From the NCBI GenBank assembly GCA_013368325.1, contig JAACJK010000165.1, forward strand, positions 310,001 through 374,000: a DNA stretch of 64,000 nucleotides, in the 5' to 3' direction. Made by a program: the position numbers and the translations under genes. Within the stretch, counting starts at the first letter, position 1. The number at the start of each line of letters is the position of its first letter. Shown one piece after another: positions 33,301-46,600 of this stretch. This DNA comes from Ephemerocybe angulata. Its lineage: Eukaryota; Basidiomycota; Agaricomycetes; Agaricales; Psathyrellaceae. Below the pieces are notes generated by a model. That model was given only the letters and a program-made list of their open reading frames with translations, was not told where the DNA came from and searched no databases.

Positions 33301-36300
33301 CCAGAAACCAGCCAACCAGAATGATAGCTAGCCGAGACGCAGTTCAATCGAGCACGGGCGCTCCAAAGCTGGCCAACCAAGGCCAATCAACCCAAACCAC
33401 AGAACGTGCGCTTGGAACTTCGAGCAACAAGCGCCCATAATCGTGACCCCGACACACGGCTCGCTCGGCCAGCGGTCGATCAATCAGTTCCATGTTACGC
33501 GCCCAAACCGAAAGAGAACGAGTCCCAAAAGCTACACCATAGCATGAGGAGCACATCTTCCGACCGACCGACCGTCCCTCCGAACGCACACCCAGAACAG
33601 GAGTCGATCGACCGCCGAACCGACTCACAAATTTCTAAGAAGAATGAACCCAGCCAAGCTCGACTTCAATTCCAGCGATTGTAGCTCCAGGATCCAGGAT
33701 CCATCTTGCGCTGGGCAAAGATGACATGATATCCACGTTGAGCGAACCACAGACGCAGCGTGGCAAGCGAGATTAACAAAGTCTCGAGCTTTCTCCGGTT
33801 AGATAGATAAGAAAGAGGTAGTGTTAATCTCCAGAAAGTCCGACCGGCAGAAGAAAGACTCGATAGCGCGGGGTAAGCTATAAAAGCACGAGGCGCCAAC
33901 CAGGGTTCAATGTCGCCGAATGAATCAAAGAGAAAGAGTCAGGCGAAGTCAAAGAAACGAGCTCGCCCTCGAAGTTCGAACCGCATCCACGGTGTTTGAC
34001 CAAGGCAGTCGGTCGATCCGCGATAGTCGAAATCCAAAAGCCTTGAGGACGATAAACAAAGTCAGAGATAGATAGCAGTAGAAGGCAGGTCCAGAACGGA
34101 AGCATAGAGAAGCCATAGATACCGCACCCGGATTTCAAAAGGCCCGACAAGGAGGACCCTGCATAAAAGACGAAAGAAAGAGGCCCGCAAGGATCTTGAA
34201 AACAAGCCAGAGCATTCGAGATATCGAGCCTTTCTTGTCCTCGTCACAAAGAGATTAGACAACCCCAGGATCGCGGCCGCAATCACATTGCGTCCATGCA
34301 CGCTTCCCGCCTTTTGCCCAGCAGGTTAGACAGGCAGATGGACCCCAGACAAAGAACGACGACTCAGGGCCCGGGAGAAGAATGGATGCGAGGACAGGCT
34401 CAGAAGAAGCTTACCAGCCACAATCGATAGATAGGTAGCCAGCCAGCTCCAGCCAGACATTCCTCCAGCACCTTCCATCGATCAATCGATACCCTCGCCA
34501 ACCAGATCAGAAGGGCGCGCGCAGGAAGGCACGACCATCCAAGGCTTCGGAAGAAGGTTGAGCTCGGGAAGGTAAGCCAGTTGGAGCGGGAGGGTCGGGC
34601 AGAGTCGGTGGCGCAGAAAATGTCGTTTCCGGGATGGGTTAATAAGAACTCCGAGAGGCGAAGCACGGGGAGATGGCCGTCAAGGATGCATATGTGTTCT
34701 CGATGAGTCTCGATGGCGGCAGAAGGTACAGGCAAGTGACTCGAGGTGACGGCGAACAGCCAAGCACATCGAGAATGAACGCGGAGAGCAGACGGCTGAC
34801 TGACGACGGACGGAAAACATAAGCAAGGTACCCACGCCGCGTCCATCCGTCAGCCAACCGAGGCCAAGCGGGACACCTCGCGTTCTCCTACTCCGGGGGC
34901 ACGCGCTGCTTCCTGCTGCTTCCTTTAACCGCGCAGAGAATGGAGGAAGATGGAGGATAGAAGGCAATCCCGGGTCCGGGCGAGCCCGAGCCGGCACACG
35001 CGCGCCAATCCCGTGCAGCAGGAATAAGCAGGAACAAGCAGGAACGGAGGCAAAACACGACGCGCGCTTCCTTAAAAAAACGCAGCCGGGTTAGCGACGC
35101 GCCACAAAACAGCACACGACCTACAATTGCCCTCAGCCCAGGTCTTCGATAGGTCTTCGAGCCGTATAGTTGAGCCTCAGGTCCGTTAACGCGCGCAATC
35201 GTGCTAGGCTCTGGGCCGAGGGCGTGATAGCTCCATGGAAAGCGTATAGATAGAGAACGCGAGGCTTGCCAGGGTTTGCCGGCGTATTTACTCGAATCCG
35301 CTGTTCCTAATCTGTGTTGACGAGCCCCAGTTGATTTGAGCGAATTCAGGTGCTTACTTTGATTTATCGTGTGCTTCAGTCATCCATTACGCAGCATCGC
35401 CGCCGGCGATACACAGACCGTGCAAACATCTCTACAGCACCAGGCCCATGATACCCGTTTTCACGCTCCAACATCTGCTGAAGGCGAGCAGAGGCCGACC
35501 CTCTTCGAATTGACCGTCGGGCTGGCGAGGCGGGTGATGGTTGGCTTGTGCCGGTGCTGGCTCAAAACGAACCAGGCAGGCGCGAATTTCCTTCCGAGAC
35601 CGAATCGGTCCGCGTGGCGCGACGGATCGGAAGATCGGGCGGCTTTGATTGGCTGCACAGGTCATGCCGCCCGGACAGGCACGGCTCATCAGTCCGGTGA
35701 TGTCATCATGCCCTGAGCGCCAAGGCCCCTATTTTCAGTGCCAGTGCCTTGTGCAGCCAAGCCGCACTGAGCGACTTTGCACTCGACATCCAGCACGTTT
35801 TGGGGTGACCTGCGGTTTACAGGCTGCAGTACATACTGCGCGAATGTAGCGGAGCCTTGGAGGGCCTTGATATGGGTGGTAGCGAGAGACTAGGAGGGTG
35901 TATCAGCCCAACTAGCTTCCTGCGATTCCCTCGCAGCCGTCGATCGTCGTCGAATTCCTGTCACAGCGGACCTTCGTCCCGTAGCACCAGTAGTACATAC
36001 ATACTGTCCTGGCCATCTCAGGTGCTTCTGGGCCCAAGGTAGCTCGCTTCGAATGCGTGCGCTATCTGGTCTAGGAGATTTCGACAGCCTGGCGGACGGA
36101 TGGATAGATAAGTGGCTTTCTGCACTCGTTCAGTGGCGGTCTAGGAAAGAGGGTTTTTGACACGCTTCGCGCGCAGTGGGGGGAGACTGTCGTCATTCGT
36201 TTTGGGTTTTGGACTTACAGCAGACGAGTGACAGACACTTGACGTATAGCAGCTACGGACGACGATCCGCTCCACCCTGTGTATTGTATCTCGGGAACTG

Positions 36301-36597
36301 TGTGTTGAAGGTGAGCAGTTACTATCCCTGAGTTCCGAAGTAATAATAACGTCCCGACGGCTGATGCAAGCCTCGAGGCTGGTGGGGCTCGTCGTCATAA
36401 TCATCGTCGTCGCTGCCCATCCAACATTCCGAGAACCTGAAGACAAACCACCTGTTCGTCGATCCCTCGCCTGTTCGGCTCTGCACAACGTCAGTCCATG
36501 TACCATTCGAGCTCTTTGGATTGCGGCCGCGTGTCAGTGCTCCCCGAGCGCATTCCACATAGATTTCTGTTCCGGCGAGTACATGACGAAAAACGTT
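30351..36597. other. Gene-poor region, about 6.2 kb
   Basis: Reading frames are all under 150 codons, overlap on both strands and show no family motif. 30855-30945 is the partner of the repeat at 20217-20320. AAGCGCCC occurs at 30864 and 33429. I see no RNA gene, transposase or gene fragment I can name. Confidence 0.45.
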
Positions 36598-36710
36598 CGC
36601 TTTTTTTTAAAACATGGTCTCCACCCAGGATTAAACTCGCTTGGTTTTAAATCGTTTTAAATCCGGTTTGAATCGCCGCCAACTGCACCAAAATAATCGG
36701 TGAAGTCGAT

Positions 36711-36785
36711 GGGGTTCGAACTCTCGACTGCATGGTTAATGAGTCACATGACATCAGAAGTCTCGGATCTCCAACCGTTAGGCCA
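36711..36785 (-). other. tRNA-like Pol III promoter boxes in the left arm
   Basis: This is the mirror copy of the boxes at 37179-37253. The B box is at 36711-36723 and the A box at 36775-36785, read on the - strand. Confidence 0.5.
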
Positions 36786-37178
36786 AGACTGCGTTGAAAG
36801 ACGCCATTCTAACCTGGCTATACCCCCTACCCCCGCCGCCTTCCGATGCTCATACCTCCACTCCCCCTGCCCCGATTGTCATGATTTTGGGTGCATTCTG
36901 CATCGATTAGGAACCACATTTACGATCTATAGCATTTAATATGGTATTTTGCTTTCCTCAAAGTACTCCTTTCAAGCCCTCAATCAGTCCTCAGATCCAT
37001 AATATAACGAGTCTATATCGAGCCTTTATAATCCCACACAAAGAAAGCTGCTGCTAATCGATGCAGAATGCACCCAAAACCATGACAATCGGGGCAGGGG
37101 GAGTGGAGGTATGAGCATCGGAAGGCGGCGGGGGTAGGGGGTATAGCCAGGTTAGAATGGCGTCTTTCAACGCAGTCT

Positions 37179-37253
37179 TGGCCTAACGGTTGGAGATCCG
37201 AGACTTCTGATGTCATGTGACTCATTACCCATGCAGTCGAGAGTTCGAACCCC
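37179..37253 (+). other. tRNA-like Pol III promoter boxes in the right arm
   Basis: TGGCCTAACGG (37179-37189) fits a tRNA A box, and GAGTTCGAACCCC (37241-37253) fits a B box. The stems around them pair poorly, so this is not a working tRNA. The layout is that of a tRNA-derived SINE head whose body runs on to an A-rich end at 37350-37364. Confidence 0.5.
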
Positions 37254-37366
37254 ATCGACTTCACCGATTATTTTGGTGCAGTTGGCGGCGATTCAAACCG
37301 GATTTAAAACGATTTAAAACCAAGCGAGTTTAATCCTGGGTGGAGACCGTGTTTTAAAAAAAAGCG

Positions 37367-40300
37367 GTCTGGTTACAGGTACATGCCTCTTCGCACCACT
37401 TATTGGATATTAAGCGCTGGAATGAGGTAATTACTGGTAATTATAACTTATGCATCGCACTGACGAGGCGGGGGCTACACGCCAAGGGCTATTTTGATAC
37501 GATGGTCTTGCAACCCACCAGCACCACGCCCACCTCGCACCTCCACCAGCTGCGCACCCCGCTCTGCGCCAGGTAGTAGGTGTTCCAAGCCGAACAGCAC
37601 CAAGTACCAAGAGCACAGGCTACCTTCATATCTCAGGCGGCCGTCACGCGCCGCATTACAATCCACAATTAAACATGAAAAAAGACGCCAAAGTTCCCAT
37701 AGCCTCCAACCCACTTTCTGATAGCGATGATCACAACCACATCTTCCCCCAAGCCGCATCATGAAGGCGAGTAAAATTTGATATTTGATAGATAAAGGCA
37801 GAAGTCTCCGGCTTAGCTATACTTAGTCTATTATCTATAGAAGGGTGGGGTACTTAGTGGTAAGTAATGAGCCACTGACAAACCCTATCAATAGAGTATG
37901 AAATGGAACAGCAAGCGCCCGTCGCTATCAGTGATGGGAGAGACAAGCGCGGGCGTTGAATGTGCCACCGACCTCCACCAAGACGAACGCCATCCTCGTC
38001 TCCCTTCCACCATACAAACGCGTGAGATAATGAAGTGCACATGATGTCTAGTACCCGCCTCAAGACATTGAAGAACAATCAGACCCTGTGTCTGCGATGA
38101 TAGGAGTCGCCTCACTGCACAGGAGCAATTTCTAGAATTCGTTCTCTAATGGCCAATTAGCGCGCACGCACATGCCGCATGCGCGTCGATAGGAACTAGT
38201 CAATTCCATTCCAGCGACCCCTCGCACCGACCGTGTCACCCAAACACCCCTTCCAGGCCCAACTACATGCAGCGTCGTGCCGCCGTGCGGGGCGAACGCC
38301 TTTTTGCACTAGTCTTCCCAGGTTCGCGGCTTCGCCTCCAAAGATCGCCGCTCCATTTGGACACTACACTCCCGCATTCGGTTACATGGCTAATACAGCG
38401 GGGAGACAGACAGAGGTGAGGCAGGCAAGTGATGAAAGCATAATCACTCAATGAAACGACCTCTCGCGAAGAATTCGATTTCGAAGGGCCGACACATTCG
38501 AAGCACTGCAAGGACTGCAAGGAGAAGACGAAGAGGGAGAAGAAGAGGGGGAGAAGAAGAGGAGGAGAAGAAGAGAAGTGTACGGTGCGGAGATCCTCTA
38601 CGTCCCAGGACGCGCGTAATCAATCTCATCTCCCGACCCCACCTCGCAAAGGTACCTCAGATCCAGCCTCACTTAACTAGACTACTCCAAGTCCTGATCA
38701 CGAACCGGCGCGCTTAGCTCGTCCATTACAATTTAGCTGGCTCATCAACGTCCTGCATCCAATAAGCAAGCAAGTAAATGAGTAGTCGGTGAGTCGGGCC
38801 TCGGGCCCGCACTGCGACGTCGCCCTTCTGAATTCCAGTATTAAGCGCAAGCCCCTTCCTCAGATACACAATATACTTTGCGTATGCCCATCGCGCTTCG
38901 ATGACGTACCCGAGATGCCCATACTGATAGAAGGCCCAGGTTATGCAAACAAGCTCTTCTGCATTCAAGCGCCGAGCGAGAGAGCGGGCAACCAACGCGC
39001 TTCGTTCCTGCCTTAAGCTTAGACTCACACCCCGAAACCATGTTCCTATCCATATCCCTACGCGTACGCGTACGCATATTCATATTCATGCGTCTGCGTC
39101 TATACTACAGACTGTCTGGTTGGCCGACTGTCTGACATCTGAGAGAAGGAGGACTCGTTGACGCCACACCCCTGCGCCGCCCAGATCAATGAGACACACT
39201 GCGCCAACGTTCAAGTTGCGCTGTGTCTGAATCTAAACTTAACGATTAACCTCTGGAAGCCAGACCTGCTACCTATGTCCAACAGCTACTTACAACGACC
39301 GACCACTGTCATCCCGCCCACCCATCCCACTAGACAGCCACAGTATCTCCCATAACAAGTCACCAACCACTCCTAATAAGTATCTATCTAACTGTGACTC
39401 CTGATGCCAACTTTGGATTCCGCACTTCCGAGCTTCCCAGTGATACCTATTACCTGCTTCCCGCTTCCCGCTTCCCGCTTCCTGATACCTACGTACCGAC
39501 ACAAAGTCTAGCAGATCAGATAGATTCCCGACACACTGGCATCCATCCATCCTTCCGACCGTCCATCTTCAGGCCGCAGGCCGCAGGCCTCCAAGCCCAA
39601 GCCCAACCTTATAAGTACTGTACATACCCTCCATCGCACCAAGCTCAACTCCGTCAACAATCAACGATGCCTCGTAAGGCTATCGAACGCATGGACGGCG
39701 GCGCACCTGAGGGCCCGATGTCGATGCGCGCGCACGTTCATGACGTCGTCTCGAGGTTCTGGAAGGGAGGAAGGAAGGAAGAAGGGATGCGCCCCCCTGT
39801 GCGCCTTAATGTGCTGCCTCATGCGACATACCTACATAGCCTACTTATACTATGCTATGCGATGTGCCTTACGGTGGCGCACGCGCCCCCTATCCTGCCC
39901 TTACCATCCCCGCATCCCCGCACCCAACAAACGAGTCCAGGTGCCCAAATTACACCAACGCATTAGAATTCACTTTTTAGAGAAGGACTTGCGAGCAACG
40001 CAATTAATCTATCACCCCATCACCAATTTACATGTCATCACAAAGTGCGGATTCAGATAGGCGCCCGTGGAACGTATCGTGATTTGCGCTCTTTTCGTGA
40101 TGCTCGCCGATGTACTGTATGTGCCAATCGTATGTGCATATGCGTCCTCCGCTCTAAAGCCCCGCCCCACCCCCGCGTTGGTGATGAGATGGTATATGGA
40201 ACGCTGGGGTACGGGAGTAGCGGCAGATTGAGTCAAGCGGAGTAGGCATGTAGCAAGGCCTAGAAAACGAGTGGCTCGAATACAAGGTCGAAGATAAGAT

Positions 40301-42255
40301 GGCCCGTACCGTAGTACTATCTATATTGACTCGGAAGTCTAGCCTCACCATTCATCTATTTACACAAGTAAGATGTGGCTCCCGAACAGCCAAACCCAGA
40401 CACCTTCCTCCCTCCCGCAGTCAAAGCACCACCCACCCAAGTCCCAAATCCCAAGGTCCCAATTAGGCCTCCCCATTATACCTCCACCCATCCCACACAC
40501 CCTAACCAACCAGTTTCAGCCCACCCACCCCAGCCAATCCATCCATCCATCCATCCTCGATCCCCAGCCAAACCAGTCAAAGCAAAATTTTCGCTGTCAC
40601 ATTTCACCTGCGAACATACCATATCCAAGTTACGTATAGACCCCGAAATAACTCGAGTTGCGACTGAAGCTCCGGTCATTTGCGTTGCCACTCGATGGAA
40701 GGAACTTGAACTCGTCCGACGGCGCTCGATCGGCGCCTGCCACGCCTCTACTTATCATTGCTGTCTCTTCTCATCTTGTGTCGTCTTGTATTGTCTTGAT
40801 CTTCACACCGGAGCTTTCGTGCGACGCATCCTTGAGCCTCGGAGGAAAGAGAACACTCGGAGAACCGGAAGAGAACGAGGATGATCATGAGCAGGGTGCT
40901 TGGAAGCTATACCCAGAGAACGCTGTGTCGGAGAAATACCGGGGGCGGCGATACCCACCCTCCTGCCTCGGGCAGCCTCGCTCCTCAAGCAGAATACGAC
41001 CCCATCGGAACTCCGGAGGGCCCACCTTATGTTTAACCCACGTTCTCGTACACGACGGTAATTACACTCTATCAACACCCTCTACGAGAACACTGTATCA
41101 AACTTCAAGACGGGCCTGATATATGATATGTTACACCGCTGATTCAACCAACCAACTAGCGCTCATGATGTAGATAGTTGTTATAGAAATATACCTCGAG
41201 AACTTGAACATCTGAACAAGCCCGACACCCCCGTCGCAGCCGCCCCCGCAATGAGCCGCAATGGCCATCCGCCCTCCGCTCAATCCGCTCTCACTTGCTG
41301 GCACTCCGTACGACACGGACGGACATCCGGATGGCTATCACATATATCTTGCCATGCCATGCCGATCGAATGCCTAACGTCCAATGTCCGTCGATGTCCG
41401 TCTCCGTGTCTTCTGTCTGGTATGCCACGCCAGTGTGTGCCTGGACTGAAGACTGTAATGTAGACAGATTCGTTAGATAGGTAAGTATGTAACCTAGATA
41501 GCCTAGAATACAGTAGACCCTCATAATAAACCACCCTCTCAATTTGAACAAAGACAGCCTTACGATCGACTGAATAGCTGGATAAGTCTCCAGGCCCGCT
41601 GATGTTACAGGTTCTCGACAACCCAACACCCTTTTCGTCTTCGCCACACTCCTCCCGAGCGTTCCATGCAGTTGGATATATTGGAGGTTACCACACCAAT
41701 AGAGTAGCGCAACAAAGCAAACTCAATGACCAGGTCCCCAATATAGTGCCGCAACGCACCCGAAGACAAGAGACGAAGACAAGAGCTCTAGAATTTGAAT
41801 TCACACAATAACAGTATTGTTTAACGCAATTTCAATTCTTTTTGGTAGACCCACAGGCCCATTCTACATACAACACAAAGTGGCAACATACACATGGCAC
41901 AACAGAGAGACCGAGCCGACACGCTTGAGACGAGAGGAGTTGAGATGAGATGATAGAGAGAGAGAGAGGAAGAAAACCGAGGCAACGAGCGAATGTAGTG
42001 TAAACCAAAAACAACTAGGCTGGCGAAGCGAGTCCGTCGGATCCTATGGTAGAGTATGTGAAACTAGGAAGTGAGTAGGTAGTAATGCAATGGGTTGAAT
42101 TGAACTGGACGAGGGTGGGAGGAAACATGATGATTCGATTGAATTGAGGATGCGATGCATAAATGATGATGAATAAAGTAGTAAGAAAGCAACGAAAGCG
42201 AGGAGCGAAGAACGACGATGAGGAGCGGAATCAAACAGAGACCAGGAGAGAATAT
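37367..42255. other. Gene-poor region with simple repeats
   Basis: No confident gene. There is an AG-rich run at 38515-38580, a four-fold cttcccg repeat at about 39460-39482, paired ACGCGT motifs at 39059-39072, cat-rich runs near 40535 and a GA run at 41957-41970. A frame from ATG 39667 (MPRKAIERMDGG), with TATAAG 60 bases upstream, is a weak small-gene candidate that I could not extend by splicing. The last 230 bases would be the 3' end of the cyclin gene. Confidence 0.4.
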
Positions 42256-43618
42256 CTAACAGGCAGCGGCCTGCTGGTGCTGATGATGATGATGATGCCC
42301 CGGGAACGGGAAGTTCTTCAAAATCTCCATCGTCGTCGCCCCAAAGCTCCTCTTCACACTCCTTCGACTCGCACAACTCCCCGTCCCCGTCACCTTCACC
42401 TGCGTCTGCTGCGGCGGCTGCACAACGACGACCGGGATCCCAGAAGGCACATCCACAGCGTCCACATCCATCGCGTGCTCATCATGATCCTCGACGGCGT
42501 GTTGCGCCTTGAGCTTGGCCATGCGCTCGAGCTCCTCGGCGGAGGGGTAGGCGAGGTCGAAGTCGGCGGGGGTGAGGGGGGAGCGCGGGCTGCTTGAGTT
42601 GGAGCTTGATACTGAGGATGCTGATGATAGTGATGATGAACTTGATGATGATGTTGATGAGGAAGAAGGGGAAGAGGAGTGGTGGTGATGGTGGTGGTGT
42701 GGGACGGAGCGATGGTGGTGGTGCGATTTGCGGGGGAGAGGTGGTGGGACCGCCAAATCCGCACTCGAAGACGCCGTGGACGACGTCGACGAAGACCTCG
42801 AATGGCCCGCAGGGGAGAAGAAGAACAACTTGCTCTGCTGCAGCTCCCTCTCCCTCTCCTCCCTCTCCTTCTTCAACGCAACTTCCTTCATCCTCCTGAG
42901 CTCCCTCTCCCTAACCCTCCTCTCCTCCCTCTCCTCCATCTCCACAGCCCACTCCAAACTCTCCCAAAGGCCCAACACCTCCCCCTCCCCCACCCCGAGC
43001 TCCCAATCCAACACCGCCAAAAACTCGCGCTCGATGCGCCCCACATCGCGCTTGCCAAACACGCCCGTGCACAGCGCCCAGTGCACGTTCTTCAGCGTCG
43101 AGTCGTTGAGGTACTTGCTCGCGGTGATGAGGGCGCCGAGGAATACGCGCTCGAGAGCCCATTCTTCGAGGGCGATGTGCAGGTAGGGCCGGGCGCGGGT
43201 GATGTAGAGGAGCGAGGTGAGGAGGGTGGGCGTGGTGATCTCGGCGCGGGTGAGGACGGTGCTGACGAAGGTCGTGAACTTGAGCTGCGCGGGCGTGCGC
43301 GCTGTGGGTGGGCGGCCGCGCGAGCTCGAGGACGATGCCGATGTGGAGGGGGCGGAGGTGGACTTGCCCATGGCGTAGTCGACGGTCTCGATTACTTGGT
43401 CAACGACGTGGTCTGAAAAAGGATGTAAGCGATAGTGCTTTGATTAGATGTGAAGGGGACGTACCGATGAGCTGCTTTGTGATCTTGATGTTCACTAGGC
43501 GCAGGGTGTGCGGCGAGTGCAGAGAGGCGTCGACGAGGGACGCAGGGTGTATTGAGCTCGAGGACGAGGAGCTGCAGCTCGAGGCCGGTGAGCTACTGGA
43601 TGAAGACGACGAAGACAT
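42256..43618 (-). CDS. Pho85-type (Pcl-like) cyclin
   Basis: Two exons on the complement, 43618-43465 and 43412-42256, give 436 residues with the phase closing across the 52-base intron. The cyclin core spans about residues 50-200. It has FTTFVSTVLTRAEITTPTLL, the block FLGALITASKYLNDSTLKN, then VHWALCTGVFGKRDVGRIER and FLAVLDWELGV, the signature of Pcl1/Pcl2-like cyclins that pair with the Pho85/CDK5-type kinase. Family members act in cell-cycle start, polarity and nutrient signalling. The N-terminus is a serine run. The C-terminal part is low complexity, with a Glu/Arg helix after the core, two poly-His stretches and Ser runs, and ends HQHQQAAAC. The start codon at 43618 precedes the serine run and is the first ATG in frame. 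Confidence 0.9.
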
Positions 43619-46600
43619 CACGGCGGGAGGGGTGGTGGGTGGTGGGAGGGGGCAGAGCTCTGCGGCAGGGGCCTAATATACGGATCGGTGTCCGCAAGCA
43701 TCGCAGGGCTTTAATATGACTGTGCTCTGCCGTGCAAGAGGTGGTGACCGCTGCTGCGTAAGAGCGACCACATCACCCCCGATGTGGATGAGATCGTGGA
43801 TCGAGATCTCCGCACGCTGAATCCGAGTGCGCCCGATTTGGACTCGGATGCTGACGATGCCGATGCGGGCGCGAGCTGGTTCAGGTTCGGTTCAGCTTGC
43901 GTCCGGCTGGCCTGCCTGCCTGCTTTGGTTGGCTGCCAATGGCTAGCTCTTTCTCTCTGTCTCTTTCTCTGTTCTCTTTCTCTGGTTGTTTCCTTCTCTG
44001 TCTTTCTTTCTTTCTTCCGGTCGTGGCCCTCGGTGCATTGCAATCTAATCTGACCAATGCTCACTCAGCCGCTGCAGCCAATAAATTCGCAGCCGCAGCC
44101 GCGTTCCAACCACCCGGATGATGTCACAGCATCAGTCAGCGCGCTGACCATTCCGCTGCAAGTCTTTTCAGACATCCGAGGCGCCTTCCCTTGCCGTGTG
44201 CATTCGCGTCGGGCAACCAATTATGATCCTCTCTCCTCCATCCTTGATCCTATTCGTTCAGTCAAAGATAGCCCACCCCATGCCGAGGTGGCTGGCTACT
44301 AATACTCCCCAGTGCATGATATGACTCCGTCCCTCCTTCCCTTGGGGAGAGAGTTTTTTGCACCGCGGCGCTTAAAGCTGTAGACACGCGTGCACGGTTC
44401 CGCGCCCGGCGGGACTCCCACCTTCCTCCCCAATAGACTCGACTCACACCTCCCATTGACAATGATCCCCATCTGACCCTCGGTGACTCGACGCCCGCGT
44501 CCTCTGCACCAGACTGCCATGCGCCTTGGCAACAGCAGTCTGTAGCAAGCGCTCAGGGCATGCTGGAATCTGGGTACACCGCCCCAAATCGAATCGAACT
44601 AGCAGGCACTGGCACTGACTGTGCACTGCACATCTTTCTTTCTTTCTCGAACACGACACGGCCTGGCAATGGCTGGCCATCAGGATCACTGGGTAAGTAG
44701 TGGCAACGAGAGGCTGCGGTGCGGCGTAGCTCAGACCAGGCCGCGCCCGGGATGGAAAGACCGCGCGCGGTATGTCCACCCCGCCGCAGCAACCGCCTGC
44801 GCGACGGCGACGGCGTCCATGGATATTGACGGTTGGTTGGTCGTCTGGTCTCTTTCAAACTTGAACTCGTGATCTCAGGTTCGTTGTTCGTTCGTCGCTT
44901 GGTTTTGATTATTGGGCGTTTCGAAACGCTCGAAATGCTTGAGAGGAGGCATGGCAATAATCGACTTACGGTATCCCGTTCCCGTTCCTCATTTCTATTT
45001 CTATGGAAGCCATGTGATCCGGATCCGCTGCCCTTCCACGACGCGTCCTTGTACTTTAGACTCGAGACGGCCTGGGTCCTCGTCTCAGGTGCGAGCGCAC
45101 CCTAGATAGATGGACGGGTATAACCCGGAGGTGGGTCGGAAAAGCGGCAAGTCTACTTTACCCATCCACTATACATCTTCATCCGTGAGTTCATGAATTG
45201 ACTGCATAGACGCTGGTCGTCGACTGACCAATGATATAGATAGATAGATAGATATAGATAGATATGGGACCGAGGAGGGCAAGCCCTGGCAAGCCGCGGC
45301 ATCCCATCCCATCATTCTGGCATTCCATTGCACGATTGACATATGAGGGGATATCTGGGGGTATGTATCGTGATGTTGTTGAGTCTGGTGAGTGAGCGGG
45401 CGGGCGCGGGTTACAAAGACCGTTAGTCAGTGGTCACCCGTTTATATTGCATCCTAATCTTCGGGTGCGGGGGGTAGTAAGTAAAACGCGCGGTAAGTCA
45501 TCCGATAATTACTTGCGCGTTGATAGCTTTTAACGAGCCCGGCTTTCTTTCTTTCTTAGATCTTTCCATGTAAAACAAAGATTATGTCCACGGGCGCTTC
45601 ACTCCCTCGGCGACGCCGCTCCCCGTTTCACCGGCACTGCAACCGTAAGTTTAGGATTTCTGATATCATGATATTCGTGTTCTCGAACAGATATATCGGT
45701 TAGCTTGGGTGACTCGGGAGGCTTTGTTGTTTTGAATTCGAGTTTTGTTCGGGTTTTGTTGGCCCTGAGTGTTCTTAATGACAAATGTGCAGTGGTAGTT
45801 GGGGTGTAGCGTGGATGGTTGGTGTTGGTTTGTTGGGTACTCTGGTTAGGGATATGTTGTAGGTGGGATAGCCTTGATGCGAGGATGTGTCGGGGTCGGT
45901 TGGGTATAGCCGTTTTGGCGCCGGGGACGGGGCCAGGCGCATCTTATCTTATCTTGGCTAGCACCCGCGAGCGCTAATCGTGAACGAACTGGTTTACTGG
46001 TGCATCGGGGTGCGTCTCATACTCATTGGTCCTTGTATCATATCTACCTCGACCTGACAGACCCATCATAGGACAGACCGCATATACATGATCACGAGTG
46101 GCATATCTATGCGCAACGTCGTTCCCAAGCACGCACGTCCATCCGTCGAACGAACGAACGATCAATCGATCTTTCTACTTAGATAACCATCCACTTTCCG
46201 TTGTGCATAATCTAAGCGCTCGCCTATCACCCACCTCACTTGCAAGGCAATTATCCTTGAAGTCCGGACCTCCTATATCCACCCAGAACCGACTTGAACC
46301 CGACTGAGCCTCACTGAACCAACCGTCGCACTACATACAGAGTACGCTTTTACCTTGAACCAGAGTGTGGTCCCCCCAACCCGGAGTACAGTCAGCCGAG
46401 TTGGCGTGGCGACTCGCTGTGACATACCGGAGTCCGGCCACATTCTTTTGCAGCAAGTAAGCTTACATGTAAGATGTTGGGTGTGTGCGCGCATAGACCG
46501 TTGACACTGGATCGGGGTGTGTTGCATAATACAGTGTGGCGGGTGGCGCTAGAGGTGTAGAGTGTGTGCGTCGCTCTTTTTGAGCAATCGGGGCTCGGAG

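Larger units (their letters stand above)
36598..37366. repeat. Large inverted repeat, 313-bp arms, 143-bp spacer
   Basis: The left arm 36598-36910 and the right arm 37054-37366 are reverse complements over 313 bases with only a few mismatches. The outer ends are CGCTTTTTTTTAAAAC and its complement. Both arms translate to the same 60-residue peptide on opposite strands (SMGFELSTAW...), which is why two matching frames appear. No flanking target duplication is evident. It could be a fold-back element or two head-to-head SINE-like copies. Confidence 0.85.

Noticed and set aside
37179..37253. Functional tRNA gene in the inverted repeat
   Set aside because: The A and B boxes fit, but the acceptor and T stems do not pair and no anticodon arm could be placed with confidence.
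36700..37264. Two nearly identical 80-residue frames on opposite strands
   Set aside because: They arise from the two arms of the inverted repeat and have no homologous domain that I recognise.
39667..39966. Small gene starting MPRKAIERMDGG with TATAAG upstream
   Set aside because: No motif, no splice continuation and low-complexity sequence beyond. It is mentioned only as a weak candidate.
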